DNA of 64,000 nt from Pantoea sp. At-9b (GCF_000175935.2 NC_014837.1:4304709-4368708), one strand, 5' to 3'; shown: positions 49,326 through 61,428, numbered from the stretch's first letter. Numbers and translations: made by a program. The notes: generated by a model not told the origin, from the letters alone.

Positions 49326-49376
49326 ATGTCATAAAACTGTCATATTTCGTACATTTGACTGTCATCAAACTGTCCT
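49326..49376 (+). promoter_or_regulatory. Tandem Pho boxes of the pst promoter
   Basis: Two PhoB sites of the 7-4-7 form: ATGTCAT-AAAA-CTGTCAT (49326-49343) and CTGTCAT-CAAA-CTGTCCT (49359-49376), 33 bp apart centre to centre. This predicts strong induction under phosphate starvation. Confidence 0.9.
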
Positions 49377-49454
49377 ATTTTCCCTCCAGCAGCAATCAAT
49401 GACTCTTACTAAAATGGCATAGAGCCTGATTTTTTTAACTCCCCTGGAGGGAAC

Positions 49455-50498
49455 ATGACACTGATGCGTAGCACCGTAGCCCGAATCCTCGCCGCCACCT
49501 TCGCAGTAAGCGCGGTCTCTGCTTTTGCAGCAACCGATCTGACTGGCGCAGGCGGGACATTCCCGGCACCGGTTTATGCCAAGTGGGCAGCAGAATACCA
49601 GCAAGCCACCGGTAGCAAAGTAAACTATCAGGGTATTGGTTCTTCGGGCGGCGTGAAGCAAATCATCGCCAAAACCGTCGATTTCGGTGCGTCAGATGCG
49701 CCGATGAAAGATGAAGATCTGCAAAAAAATGGCCTGTTCCAGTTCCCGACCGTGATCGGTGGTGTGGTACTGGCGGTTAACATCCCTGGCGTGAAGTCTG
49801 GTCAGCTGACCCTCGACGGTAAAACCGTTGGTGACATTTACCTGGGCAACATCAAAAAGTGGAACGATCCGGCGATCACTAAGCTGAACCCGGGCGTTAA
49901 ACTGCCAGACACCAACATCAACGTGGTACGCCGCGCTGACGGTTCCGGTACTTCTTTCGTCTTCACCAGCTACCTGTCTAAGGTGAACGAAGAGTGGAAC
50001 AGCAAAATTGGTAAAGGCAACACCGTAAACTGGCCGACCGGTCTGGGCGGTAAAGGTAACGACGGCGTGGCAGCATTTGTCCAGCGTCTGCCGGGTTCAA
50101 TTGGCTACGTTGAGTATGCGTATGCTAAGCAGAACAACCTGACCTACACCAAACTGCACGATGCAGACGGTAAATCTGTCGCGCCGAGCGAAGCCAGCTT
50201 TGCTAACGCGGCGAAAGGCGCGAACTGGAGCGAATCTTTTGCCCAGGACCTGACCTTCCAGAAAGGCAACGATGCATGGCCGATCACCTCTACCACCTTC
50301 ATTCTGGTCTACAAAGATCAGGCGAATGCTGAGAAAGGTAGCGAAGTGCTGAAGTTCTTCGACTGGGCGTACAAAAATGGCGGTAAAACAGCGACCAGCC
50401 TGGATTATGCTGCGCTGCCAGATAGCGTAACGTCACAGATTCGCGACGCCTGGAAAGCCAACATCAAAGATACTTCCGGCAAAGCGCTGTACAAGTAA
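49455..50498 (+). CDS. pstS: Phosphate ABC transporter substrate-binding protein PstS
   Basis: Periplasmic high-affinity phosphate receptor. It has 347 residues. The signal peptide ends SAVSAFA, before [20 protein letters not shown]. Phosphate-binding loops [20 protein letters not shown] and [12 protein letters not shown] are intact. GGAGGGAAC precedes the ATG. It is first in the operon behind the Pho boxes and is followed by a hairpin. Confidence 0.97.
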   Translation: MTLMRSTVARILAATFAVSAVSAFAATDLTGAGGTFPAPVYAKWAAEYQQATGSKVNYQGIGSSGGVKQIIAKTVDFGASDAPMKDEDLQKNGLFQFPTVIGGVVLAVNIPGVKSGQLTLDGKTVGDIYLGNIKKWNDPAITKLNPGVKLPDTNINVVRRADGSGTSFVFTSYLSKVNEEWNSKIGKGNTVNWPTGLGGKGNDGVAAFVQRLPGSIGYVEYAYAKQNNLTYTKLHDADGKSVAPSEASFANAAKGANWSESFAQDLTFQKGNDAWPITSTTFILVYKDQANAEKGSEVLKFFDWAYKNGGKTATSLDYAALPDSVTSQIRDAWKANIKDTSGKALYK

Positions 50499-50536
50499 GT
50501 GAATGACCTGGCTGGCGAATACGCTGGCCACCCAAT

Positions 50537-50556
50537 GGGCGGCATCACTGCCGCCC
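50537..50556 (+). repeat. Stem-loop between pstS and pstC
   Basis: Perfect 8-bp GGGCGGCA/TGCCGCCC with a 4-nt loop. Likely a stabiliser or partial terminator favouring PstS over the membrane subunits. Confidence 0.6.
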
Positions 50557-50559
50557 TGA

Positions 50560-53248
<2,689 letters not shown>

Positions 53249-53264
53249 TTTGACGGAGACGCAC

Positions 53265-53999
53265 ATGGATAATTTAAATCTGAACAAACATATCTCCGGT
53301 CAGTTCAACGCTGAGCTGGAACACATTCGCACTCAGGTGATGATCATGGGTGGCATGGTGGAGCAGCAGCTCACCGACGCCATTACCGCGATGCACAACC
53401 AGGATGGCGAGCTGGCGCAGCGTGTCATCGACGGCGACCAGAAGGTCAACATGATGGAAGTGGAGATTGATGAGGCCTGCGTGCGCATCATCGCCAAACG
53501 CCAGCCTACCGCCAGCGATTTACGTCTGGTGATGGCGATCATCAAGACCATCTCTGAGCTGGAACGTATTGGGGACGTGGCGGAAAAAATCAGTCGCACC
53601 GCACTGGAGAAATTTGGCCAGCAACATTTGCCGCTGCTGGTGAGCCTGGAATCCCTCGGCCACCATACGGTACAGATGCTGCATGACGTGCTGGATGCCT
53701 TTGCGCGTATGGATCTCAACGCGGCGATCGATATTTACCGTGAAGATAAGAAGGTGGATAAAGAGTACGAGGGCATTGTGCGTCAGTTAATGACCTACAT
53801 GATGGAAGACCCGCGTACCATCCCCAGCGTGTTGACCGCGCTGTTCTGCGCCCGAGCCATTGAGCGTATCGGTGACCGTTGCCAGAACATCTGTGAGATC
53901 ATTTTCTATTTTGTGAAGGGGCAGGATTTCCGTCACGTTGGCGGCGACAAGCTGGATGAGCTGTTGTCTGGCGACGATGGCAGCAACAAACCTTCCTGA
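53265..53999 (+). CDS. phoU: Phosphate signalling protein PhoU
   Basis: Cytosolic regulator that keeps PhoR in the repressing state when phosphate is plentiful. It has 244 residues in two three-helix repeats: [20 protein letters not shown] and [20 protein letters not shown] with the metal-binding [12 protein letters not shown], then [14 protein letters not shown] in the second repeat. ATG 53265 lies 16 nt after the pstB stop. Confidence 0.97.
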   Translation: MDNLNLNKHISGQFNAELEHIRTQVMIMGGMVEQQLTDAITAMHNQDGELAQRVIDGDQKVNMMEVEIDEACVRIIAKRQPTASDLRLVMAIIKTISELERIGDVAEKISRTALEKFGQQHLPLLVSLESLGHHTVQMLHDVLDAFARMDLNAAIDIYREDKKVDKEYEGIVRQLMTYMMEDPRTIPSVLTALFCARAIERIGDRCQNICEIIFYFVKGQDFRHVGGDKLDELLSGDDGSNKPS

Positions 54000-54005
54000 T
54001 AGCCA

Positions 54006-54040
54006 GATGGCTGCGGGTAAAACCCGCAGCCATCTCCATT
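54006..54040 (+). terminator. pst-phoU operon terminator
   Basis: Twelve-bp perfect stem GATGGCTGCGGG/CCCGCAGCCATC with 5-nt loop; following sequence TCCATTTC is only moderately T-rich. Confidence 0.7.
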
Positions 54041-54045
54041 TCTGA

Positions 54046-54075
54046 TTGGTCTCAAGCCTTTCCGCTCTTTATACT
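54046..54075 (+). promoter_or_regulatory. Promoter of the MFS transporter gene
   Basis: TTGGTC (54046-54051), 18-bp spacer, TATACT (54070-54075), 32 bp before the ATG. Confidence 0.55.
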
Positions 54076-54106
54076 TGGCGCACTTTTTACTGCAAGGTGC
54101 TGCTGC

Positions 54107-55345
54107 ATGTCCCTCTCCCCACACAAGAAACAGAGCGTAACCCCGGCAAAAGCGATGCTGGCCGCCGTCAGTGGCTATGCGATGGATGGCTTCGATCTGC
54201 TGATCCTTGGTTTTATGTTACCGGCAATTAGCGTCTCACTGGCACTTGACCCCTCCCAGGCCGGTTCGCTGGTGACCTGGACGCTGATCGGTGCGGTGGT
54301 TGGTGGCATTGTTTTTGGTCACCTGAGTGACCGCTTTGGCCGTATCCGTATTCTCACCGTCACCATTCTGATGTTCTCGATTTTCACTGGCTTGTGCGCG
54401 GTGGCGCAGGGATATTGGGATCTGCTGGCGTATCGCACCCTTGCCGGGATGGGGCTGGGGGGCGAGTTTGGTATCGGCATGGCGCTGATAGCCGAAGCCT
54501 GGCCGCAGGAGAAGCGCAATCGCGCGTCGGCGTGGGTCGGTATTGGCTGGCAACTTGGGGTGCTGCTGGCGGCCTTTATCACCCCGCCGTTGCTGAGCGT
54601 GATTGGCTGGCGTGGGATGTTTCTGGTGGGGCTGCTGCCTGCGCTGGTGTCGTTTGTGATTCGTCGCAGCATGGGCGAGCCGGAAGGGTTTACCCACCAT
54701 GTGGCGACCACGCCGCAGTTGTCGTTTGCGGCGCGTATTCGGCTGCTGTTTAGCGATCGCGCGACCAGCAAAGCCAGCCTCGGCATCTTCATTCTTTGTT
54801 CGGTGCAGAACTTTGGTTACTACGGCCTGATGATCTGGATGCCGAGTTATCTCTCCTCCAGCTTCGGTTTCAGCCTGACCAAATCTGGCCTGTGGACTGC
54901 CGTTACCGTGGTGGGCATGACGTTCGGCATCTGGCTGTTTGGTGTGCTGGCGGATCGCTTCGCACGCTGGAAAATCTTCCTGTTATATCAATTCGGTGCG
55001 GTCGTCATGGTGGTGATTTACGCTCAACTGCGCGATCCCACCGTGATGTTATTTACCGGTGCGCTGATGGGGATGTTTGTAAATGGCATGATTGGTGGCT
55101 ATGGCGCGCTGATTTCCGACACCTTCCCAACCCAGGCACGCGCTACCGCGCAGAACGTATTGTTTAACCTCGGACGCGGCGTGGGTGGCTTTGGCCCGCT
55201 GGTCATTGGTTTACTGGCGACCAAAATTTCCTTTGCGGCGGCGATTACCCTGCTGGCGCTGATTTATTTGCTGGATATTGTCGCCACGCTGTTTTTACTG
55301 CCGAAGAAACAGGGTAATGAGGATTCACTCGGCGCGATTGGCTGA
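54107..55345 (+). CDS. MFS transporter, metabolite:H+ symporter type
   Basis: Inner-membrane transporter of 412 residues with 12 predicted helices. The Asp-containing first helix AVSGYAMDGFDLLILGFMLP, the loop motif FGHLSDRFGRIRI and RTLAGMGLGGEFGIGMALIA place it among the sugar- or aromatic-acid-type H+ symporters (relatives of YhjE, ShiA and NiaP). The second half repeats the motif as GVLADRFARWKIF. The substrate cannot be called. It has its own promoter after phoU and is followed by a palindromic repeat. E. coli has bgl and other genes in this interval, so the gene is accessory to that comparison. Confidence 0.85.
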   Translation: MSLSPHKKQSVTPAKAMLAAVSGYAMDGFDLLILGFMLPAISVSLALDPSQAGSLVTWTLIGAVVGGIVFGHLSDRFGRIRILTVTILMFSIFTGLCAVAQGYWDLLAYRTLAGMGLGGEFGIGMALIAEAWPQEKRNRASAWVGIGWQLGVLLAAFITPPLLSVIGWRGMFLVGLLPALVSFVIRRSMGEPEGFTHHVATTPQLSFAARIRLLFSDRATSKASLGIFILCSVQNFGYYGLMIWMPSYLSSSFGFSLTKSGLWTAVTVVGMTFGIWLFGVLADRFARWKIFLLYQFGAVVMVVIYAQLRDPTVMLFTGALMGMFVNGMIGGYGALISDTFPTQARATAQNVLFNLGRGVGGFGPLVIGLLATKISFAAAITLLALIYLLDIVATLFLLPKKQGNEDSLGAIG

Positions 55346-55346
55346 A

Positions 55347-55420
55347 CGTAGCGGCGCGATTTATCGCGCAAGATCTTGCGTGCTGCGTGAAAACCCCGCG
55401 CGATGAATCGCGCCGCTACG
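55347..55420. repeat. Palindromic intergenic repeat, copy 2
   Basis: Two 23-base arms (55347-55369 and 55398-55420) that are reverse complements with one mismatch; each begins or ends in CGTAGCGGCGCGAT or its complement, with a 28-bp spacer. It lies between convergent genes. Confidence 0.8.
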
Positions 55421-55435
55421 GGACCGTGTGGGTAG

Positions 55436-56095
55436 TTACACCAACGACCAACCGCGCGCGCGCCACAGGTCGGGTAGCTGCGCCATGTCATCAAATCGGG
55501 TCACCAGCGGGTGATCCAGCTCTGGGTTGTGGGCATCGGCGCAGTAATAAAACACCGGGATGCCGGCAGCAATACCTGCGCGGGCACCGGCCTCGGAGTC
55601 ATCCACCAGGATGCACTTCTCAATGGGCACCTGCATTTGTTCCGCAGCGTGGTACATCAGTTCCGGGTCCGGTTTCCAGTGATTGATGTCATAACCGCTG
55701 TAAAGATGCGCGGCAAACAAGGGCAACATGCCGGTCAGCCCCAGAGAATGCTGCATCTTCTTCACCGTACCATTCGAGACGACGCACATCGGTACTTTGA
55801 CCTGTTCCACCAGTGCTTTCGCTCCGGCGATCGGTTGCAGTTCTAAATCGAACAGACGTGCCACTTCTGCGCGATAGGCGGTTTCCACCTCATCCATCGG
55901 CAATTCAGTCTGATGTTCTGCGGAAACATCGCGGATGATGTCGTACAGTTTTACCCCTTTGTATTTTTCAAACATCTCCTGAAGAGAGAGCTCAATTCCG
56001 TAGCGGGCAAAGGTGTTGACGTAGGATTGTGTACAAATCACCTCACTGTCGACCAGCGTGCCGTCACAATCAAAAAAAACACATTCAACTGACAT
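55436..56095 (-). CDS. yieH: HAD-family 6-phosphogluconate phosphatase YieH
   Basis: Cytosolic phosphatase; the E. coli enzyme acts on 6-phosphogluconate and is proposed to limit its accumulation. Its 219 residues include the nucleophile motif FFDCDGTLVDSE, motif II VVSNGTVKKMQ, and WKPDPELM plus CILVDDSEAGARAGIAAGIP for motifs III and IV. It is close to E. coli YieH throughout. It is divergent from adeP, the E. coli neighbour. Confidence 0.92.
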   Translation of the reverse strand: MSVECVFFDCDGTLVDSEVICTQSYVNTFARYGIELSLQEMFEKYKGVKLYDIIRDVSAEHQTELPMDEVETAYRAEVARLFDLELQPIAGAKALVEQVKVPMCVVSNGTVKKMQHSLGLTGMLPLFAAHLYSGYDINHWKPDPELMYHAAEQMQVPIEKCILVDDSEAGARAGIAAGIPVFYYCADAHNPELDHPLVTRFDDMAQLPDLWRARGWSLV

Positions 56096-56234
56096 CGGAC
56101 ATCATCCTTTTGCTAAACAAGAAGCTGTCACTCTAACGCACTGCGCGCACCGAGCAAACGCTTGCGAAAAATCAGTGTGCTGACCCGCTAAAATCTATAG
56201 GATACGCGCGTTAAATTTTTCAGCGGAATAAGCT

Positions 56235-57548
56235 ATGAACAAGCAGGGTCTGTTGCAACGCGTCTTTAAGTTGCAGGAACACGGCACCACCGTGCGCACG
56301 GAAGTGATCGCCGGTTTCACCACCTTTCTGACGATGGTTTACATCGTTTTCGTTAACCCACAGATTCTGGGTGCTGCTGGCATGAACACCCAGGCGGTGT
56401 TTGTCACCACCTGTCTGATCGCGGCGTTCGGCAGCATTCTGATGGGACTGGTGGCGAATCTGCCGGTAGCGTTAGCACCCGCCATGGGACTGAATGCTTT
56501 CTTTGCTTTTGTGGTGGTCGGCGCGATGGGGTATTCGTGGCAGATCGGCATGGGGGCCATCTTTTGGGGGGCGCTGGGACTGTTAGTCCTCACGCTGCTG
56601 CGTGTGCGCTACTGGATGATTGCCAATATCCCGTTGAGTCTGCGGGTTGGCATCACAGCCGGTATCGGGCTGTTTATTGCGATGATGGGGCTGAAAAATG
56701 CCGGCATTATTGTGTCAAATGCCGACACCCTGGTTGCCGTCGGCAACCTGACCTCACACAGCGTCTTACTGGGTGCGCTCGGCTTCTTCATCATCGCGAT
56801 CCTCGCTTCTCGTCATATTCATGCGGCCGTGCTGGTGTCGATTGTGGTGACGACCGCGATTGGCTTGCTGTTGGGCGATGTGAAGTTCACCGGCATTTTC
56901 GCGACACCGCCGTCGGTGGGTTCAGTGGTGGGGCAAGTTGATCTTAAAGGCGCGCTCAATATCGGCATGGCCGGGGTGATTTTCTCCTTTATGCTGGTCA
57001 ACCTGTTTGACTCCTCCGGGACGCTGATCGGTGTGACGGATAAAGCGGGCCTGACCGATGAAAAAGGCACCTTCCCGCGCATGAAGCAGGCGCTGTTTGT
57101 GGACAGCGTCAGCTCGGTGGCGGGTTCATTGATTGGTACCTCTTCCGTCACCGCCTATATCGAAAGTTCTTCAGGCGTGGCGATTGGCGGACGCACCGGT
57201 CTGATGGCGGTGATCACCGGGATTCTGTTTCTGCTGGTGATGTTCCTGTCACCGCTGGCAGCGATGGTACCGTCCTACGCAGCGGCGGGCGCGTTAATCT
57301 ACGTTGGCGTATTGATGACAGCGTCGCTGTCACGCGTGCATTGGGATGACCTGACTGAAGCGGTTCCGGCGTTTGTCACTGCGGTGATGATGCCTTTCAG
57401 TTTCTCCATCACGGAAGGTATCGCACTGGGCTTTATCGCGTATTGCGTGATGAAACTTGGCACGGGTCGTTGGCGGGAAATCAGCCCGTGCGTGGTGGTG
57501 GTGGCACTGCTGTTTGTGCTGAAAATTGTTTTTGTTGATGCCCACTAA
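56235..57548 (+). CDS. adeP: Adenine permease AdeP (AzgA family)
   Basis: High-affinity proton-driven adenine uptake in the inner membrane. Its 437 residues include HGTTVRTEVIAGFTTFLTMV at the N-terminus, NLPVALAPAMGLNAFFAFVV, VNLFDSSGTLIGVTDKAGL and GTSSVTAYIESSSGVAIGGR, all family signatures. The best match is YieG/AdeP rather than PurP-type paralogues because of the yieH/yieE neighbourhood. Confidence 0.93.
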   Translation: MNKQGLLQRVFKLQEHGTTVRTEVIAGFTTFLTMVYIVFVNPQILGAAGMNTQAVFVTTCLIAAFGSILMGLVANLPVALAPAMGLNAFFAFVVVGAMGYSWQIGMGAIFWGALGLLVLTLLRVRYWMIANIPLSLRVGITAGIGLFIAMMGLKNAGIIVSNADTLVAVGNLTSHSVLLGALGFFIIAILASRHIHAAVLVSIVVTTAIGLLLGDVKFTGIFATPPSVGSVVGQVDLKGALNIGMAGVIFSFMLVNLFDSSGTLIGVTDKAGLTDEKGTFPRMKQALFVDSVSSVAGSLIGTSSVTAYIESSSGVAIGGRTGLMAVITGILFLLVMFLSPLAAMVPSYAAAGALIYVGVLMTASLSRVHWDDLTEAVPAFVTAVMMPFSFSITEGIALGFIAYCVMKLGTGRWREISPCVVVVALLFVLKIVFVDAH

Positions 57549-57553
57549 AATCG

Positions 57554-57580
57554 AACAGGCCGCATAAGCGGCCTGTTTTG
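57554..57580. terminator. Bidirectional terminator between adeP and yieE
   Basis: AACAGGCCGC/GCGGCCTGTT stem with ATAA loop then TTTG, abutting the yieE stop. Confidence 0.85.
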
Positions 57581-58339
57581 TCAGAGATGTCCCATTTCCT
57601 GCGGCGTGATACGTTCGCTGGGCAAACTGGTCAGCCGTAATGTGCGTGGCCCAATATTCGGTTTACTCATCTCCACGTCGCGCAACGGCATCCATTGATG
57701 GTGAGCATCAATTTCCCACAGTCGTAGCCGCTCGGTGCCGGGAGAGAGCGCGCAGGACCAGACCAGTGTCGGTTCGGCATCGCACACCGCCTGTATATCA
57801 GGAAATACGCTGGAGCGCAGACGACCTGCTGCCGGGTGTAGCCGCAAAGAATCGATACCACTTTGCGCTTCTCCGGTGAGTTTGAGGATACTTTGGCGCA
57901 GGGTCCAGATTTGCGTCACCGCCTCCATAAAATCCTGCTGCGCATTAATCCAGGCTTTCTCACCGGAAGAGAGATCCTGCGTTAAGGTATCCTGAGTCTG
58001 GCGGCTATGGGCGCGAACAATCTCCATATCCAGCCCGGCCCGGCCACCTTCTTCGGCCAGCAGTACACCCACCATATTTCCGGCGTAAGCAATGCTGAAA
58101 TCAGGCAGGGCGGAATCGGCAAAACAAGGGCGGCCACTGCTGGTGGTCACCAGCGGCGGTAATTCATTGATACCGTAGACGCGCACCATGAGCTGAGCCA
58201 GCAACTCACGTGCGGCAAGAAAGCGTCCCCGGCGCTTGTCGGGCAGGCGCTGTGCACTATTAATCACATCCTGTGGAACCCGCATTGTCTCAGAGGAGAG
58301 GGGCGGATTACCTGTCCAACGAACAAAATGACTAGCCAT
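57581..58339 (-). CDS. yieE: 4'-phosphopantetheinyl transferase superfamily protein YieE
   Basis: Member of the Sfp-type superfamily, which transfers phosphopantetheine from CoA to carrier proteins; the YieE target is unknown. Its 252 residues show the substrate-binding FSIAYAGNMVGV and Mg-binding GLDMEI (Asp104, Glu106). In place of the canonical W(x)2KExxxK motif it has WTLRQSILKLTG (residues 145-156), with Gln149 where the catalytic Glu is expected. E. coli YieE also lacks this Glu as I recall it, so the change seems to be a family trait. Convergent with adeP; E. coli chrR, normally between them, is absent. Confidence 0.88.
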   Translation of the reverse strand: MASHFVRWTGNPPLSSETMRVPQDVINSAQRLPDKRRGRFLAARELLAQLMVRVYGINELPPLVTTSSGRPCFADSALPDFSIAYAGNMVGVLLAEEGGRAGLDMEIVRAHSRQTQDTLTQDLSSGEKAWINAQQDFMEAVTQIWTLRQSILKLTGEAQSGIDSLRLHPAAGRLRSSVFPDIQAVCDAEPTLVWSCALSPGTERLRLWEIDAHHQWMPLRDVEMSKPNIGPRTLRLTSLPSERITPQEMGHL

Positions 58340-58643
58340 CTGTCGCTCCGTGAAAATGGTCGGATAATCATCAGGTCTATTGTAAGAATTTTCTCATGGC
58401 TTTGCATCCGGCATTATATGGAATACCTGAATTTCAGATAACGCCGAACATCATGACAATGCGCTGACACCGCGTCAGCCGCTATTTCATGGTAGCAGTT
58501 TGCTGATAAATGCCTGAATGGATGCTGAATAGCGTGATGTAGTGTAGGATTTGAGCGGTAAAAAAAAGCCGATTGATGAGAAAATTATGATCGCGAAATT
58601 TCAGTCGAGCTTCATCGCAGAATCACGTATGTCGGAGTTTTTA
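58340..58643. other. yieE-flavin reductase divergent intergenic region
   Basis: 304 bp. Contains one clean inverted repeat GCTGAC-ACCGC-GTCAGC (58463-58479) that could be an operator. The frame of the downstream gene is open back to 58551 but without a ribosome site. Confidence 0.5.
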
Positions 58644-59153
58644 ATGTCAGTTACTTCATCACACCAGGAATCGATTTCTCTGGATGACTTTCGTCATGGT
58701 ATGCGCCGTCTGGCCTCAGGTGTCTCGCTGGTTACCACGCAACACGCGGGTGAAAAATATGGCTTGATTGCCTCCTCAGTCAGTTCCCTGACGGCGGAAC
58801 CCCCGAGCCTGCTGGTGTGCGTCAATCAAAGTGCCACCAGCCACGCCTATTTTTTGCAGGCGGGTCATTTCGCCGTCAATGTACTGCGTGAGCAGCATGC
58901 AGATTTGTGTGCGCAGTTCAGTCAGTCATCACGCCGCGAGGAACGTTTTCAGACGGGGAATTGGCAGACGATTACCACCGGTGCGCCGGTGCTGGCCGAT
59001 GCCCTGGTGAGTTTTGATTGTCAGCTGGAAAAAGTGGTTGAATGGCATACCCATAGCGTGCTGCTGGCGCGCATTGTCGGCATCAATCTGGCCGGTGAGG
59101 CTGCCGAGCCAATGGTCTACTTCAACAGTGGTTTTCATGCACTGAGTCTCTGA
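58644..59153 (+). CDS. Flavin reductase family protein (RutF/HpaC-like)
   Basis: Predicted NAD(P)H:FMN/FAD reductase supplying reduced flavin to a two-component monooxygenase. Its 169 residues resemble RutF/HpaC: FRHGMRRLASGVSLVTTQ, AEPPSLLVCVNQSATSHAYF, FAVNVLREQHADLC, ALVSFDCQLEKV and the C-terminal YFNSGFHAL. The start at 58644 has CGGAG 7 nt upstream; the in-frame ATG at 58629 is less well placed. No monooxygenase gene is nearby. It faces a RutE-like nitroreductase across a palindromic repeat, which may hint at a pyrimidine-related pathway. Confidence 0.82.
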   Translation: MSVTSSHQESISLDDFRHGMRRLASGVSLVTTQHAGEKYGLIASSVSSLTAEPPSLLVCVNQSATSHAYFLQAGHFAVNVLREQHADLCAQFSQSSRREERFQTGNWQTITTGAPVLADALVSFDCQLEKVVEWHTHSVLLARIVGINLAGEAAEPMVYFNSGFHALSL

Positions 59154-59154
59154 T

Positions 59155-59227
59155 GGCGCGATTTATCGCGCAGATTCTTGCTACCCCTGGCATGTCGTAA
59201 AACAGCGCGATAAACCGCGCTGTTACG
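59155..59227. repeat. Palindromic intergenic repeat, copy 3
   Basis: Left arm GGCGCGATTTATCGCGC (59155-59171), right arm 59205-59227 starting GCGCGATAAACCGCGC. Same element as copy 2, slightly eroded, again between convergent genes. Confidence 0.75.
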
Positions 59228-59241
59228 CATTGGTGCATGCT

Positions 59242-59832
59242 TTAGGCAAACTTGCACACATCATTAAAGCCGAGGCGTGGCAGACGCGCATGCAGCTTGC
59301 TGGCTTCGCCGTAGCCGAGGTTAATCAGCAAATTCACCTGCCATTTGCTGTCGCTGAAGAAGGCGGCGTTCACTTTCGCCGGATCGAAACCGGACATCGG
59401 GCCAGCATCCAGACCGAGCGATCGTGCCGCCATGATCAGATAGCCTGCCTGTAGGCTGCTGTTACGAAATGCTGTCTCTTTGACCAATTCCGGGTTGCTG
59501 GTGAACCAGCTGCGCGCATCGCCGTGCGGAAACAGCTTCGGCAGATTTTCATAGAACTCGGGATCTGAGGCAACGATCACCGTGGCCGGTGCCTTCATGG
59601 TTTTTTCCAGGTTGCCGGAGGAGAGGGCAGGTTTTAACTTCTCTTTCCCTTCCTGGGAGGTAACAAACACAAAGCGGCCCGGAGAGCAGTTGGCGGAAGT
59701 GGGACCGAGCGCCGTCAGTTGATAGAGCTGTTTAAGCAGATCCTCTGAAATCGGTTTTTCCTGCCAGTAGCTATGGGTGCGAGCCTCATTGAACAGCACA
59801 TTCAGAGCAAGGCTGTCGAGCGGTGTACTCAT
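59242..59832 (-). CDS. RutE-like malonic semialdehyde reductase / nitroreductase family protein
   Basis: FMN-dependent nitroreductase-fold enzyme. Its 196 residues closely track E. coli RutE, which reduces malonic semialdehyde to 3-hydroxypropionate at the end of Rut pyrimidine catabolism: [63 protein letters not shown] and [16 protein letters not shown]. Start at 59832 is supported by AAGGAG 7 nt upstream; an upstream in-frame ATG at 59910 is unsupported. The other rut genes are not in the window, so the in vivo substrate is uncertain. Confidence 0.87.
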   Translation of the reverse strand: MSTPLDSLALNVLFNEARTHSYWQEKPISEDLLKQLYQLTALGPTSANCSPGRFVFVTSQEGKEKLKPALSSGNLEKTMKAPATVIVASDPEFYENLPKLFPHGDARSWFTSNPELVKETAFRNSSLQAGYLIMAARSLGLDAGPMSGFDPAKVNAAFFSDSKWQVNLLINLGYGEASKLHARLPRLGFNDVCKFA

Positions 59833-60012
59833 GTTTCTCTCCTTTTCAGGCATCAAATTGAGCCTAATGTTTAGCATGAATAGAGGTATGACGTGGATCA
59901 GTCGGTGCACTTTTGCTGGTGATGGGGGATATCAGAAAGTCGAACCGGCTGGTGAAGGTCTTCACCGTTATACTGCAAACAGAGAGGGTTACCAAATAAC
60001 ATTGCTGCAAGT

Positions 60013-60044
60013 ACCCCTGGTTAGCTACTGAGCCAACCAGGGGT
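60013..60044. terminator. Inverted repeat downstream of mnmE
   Basis: ACCCCTGGTT/AACCAGGGGT arms around a 12-nt loop; no T-run, so termination is only suggested. Confidence 0.45.
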
Positions 60045-60063
60045 AATCAATAATCTTAGAGCG

Positions 60064-61428
60064 CTACTTACCAATACAGAAACTGGAGAAAATCCGCCCC
60101 AGCAGATCATCCGAAGTGAACTCGCCGGTAATCTCGCTTAACGCCTGCTGCGCCAGACGCAGTTCCTCGGCCAGCAATTCTCCAGCCCAGGCACCCAGCA
60201 ACTGATCTTTACCTTGTTGTAAATGGGTCGCAGCCAGCTCCAGCGCCTGCAAATGGCGGCGGCGAGCAAGGAAACCCCCTTCCATATTGCCGCTGAAGCC
60301 CATGGTTTGTTTCAGGTGATCGCGCAGGGTATCCACACCTGCGCCGGTACGGGCGGAGAGACGAATAAGTGAGTGACCATTTACTTCAGACAAACCAAGG
60401 GATTCACCGGTCATATCGGCCTTGTTACGTACCACCGTGATCGGCAGCTCGGCAGGCAGGCGCGAAACAAAATCGGGCCAAATGGCTGCCGCTTCAGTGG
60501 CATCCGTGGTGGTGCCATCCACCATAAACAGCACGCGATCAGCCTGTTCAATCTCCTGCCATGCACGCTCAATGCCGATGCGCTCAACTTCGTCGTTGGC
60601 ATCGCGTAAACCGGCGGTATCAATGATATGCAGTGGCATACCGTCGATGTGAATGTGTTCACGCAGGACATCACGCGTTGTCCCGGCAATATCGGTAACA
60701 ATTGCGGCTTCTCTTCCAGCTAATGCATTGAGAAGACTTGATTTTCCGGCATTAGGACGTCCAGCGATCACCACCTTCATCCCTTCGCGCAACAGACTTC
60801 CCTGACGCGCTTCGGCCCGCACCGCATTCAGGTCACCGATCACCGCATTCAATTGCGCTTCAATCTTCCCGTCGGAAAGGAAGTCGATCTCTTCATCCGG
60901 AAAGTCGATAGCGGCTTCCACATAGATGCGCAGGTAAGTGAGCGCTTCCACAAGGGCGTTAATGCGCACTGAAAATGCCCCCTGTAGCGAATTTACCGCC
61001 GAGCGGGCTGCCTGTTCTGAGCTGGCGTCAATCAAGTCTGCGATGGCTTCCGCCTGTGCCAGGTCCAGCTTGTCATTCAAGAAGGCGCGTTCAGAAAACT
61101 CACCCGGTTGCGCGATGCGCACGCCAGGAAGTGCCACAATGCGCTTCAGCAGCAGGTCGAGAATCACCGGACCGCCGTGGCCCTGCAACTCCAGTACATC
61201 TTCACCGGTAAAGGAGTTCGGTCCGGGGAACCACAGCGCAATGCCCTGATCCAGCACACTGCCATCGCTATCGGCAAACGGCAGATAGTCGGCATAGCGT
61301 GGTTTCGGCAGTTTGCCCAGCACGGCACGTGCAATGTCAGCGGCTTTGGCACCGGAGATACGCAGAATGCCGACGCCGCCACGACCGGGGGGTGTCGCCT
61401 GGGCGACGATGGTATCGCTGTGGCTCAT
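60064..61428 (-). CDS. mnmE: tRNA modification GTPase MnmE (TrmE)
   Basis: GTPase partner of MnmG for wobble-uridine modification. Its 454 residues comprise an N-terminal folate-binding domain ([20 protein letters not shown]), a helical domain, an inserted Ras-like G domain with [38 protein letters not shown] and RNKAD, and the catalytic C-terminal CIGK. It lies downstream of yidC on the same strand, the conserved order. E. coli tnaAB, mdtL and yidZ beyond mnmE are missing here. Confidence 0.97.
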   Translation of the reverse strand: MSHSDTIVAQATPPGRGGVGILRISGAKAADIARAVLGKLPKPRYADYLPFADSDGSVLDQGIALWFPGPNSFTGEDVLELQGHGGPVILDLLLKRIVALPGVRIAQPGEFSERAFLNDKLDLAQAEAIADLIDASSEQAARSAVNSLQGAFSVRINALVEALTYLRIYVEAAIDFPDEEIDFLSDGKIEAQLNAVIGDLNAVRAEARQGSLLREGMKVVIAGRPNAGKSSLLNALAGREAAIVTDIAGTTRDVLREHIHIDGMPLHIIDTAGLRDANDEVERIGIERAWQEIEQADRVLFMVDGTTTDATEAAAIWPDFVSRLPAELPITVVRNKADMTGESLGLSEVNGHSLIRLSARTGAGVDTLRDHLKQTMGFSGNMEGGFLARRRHLQALELAATHLQQGKDQLLGAWAGELLAEELRLAQQALSEITGEFTSDDLLGRIFSSFCIGK

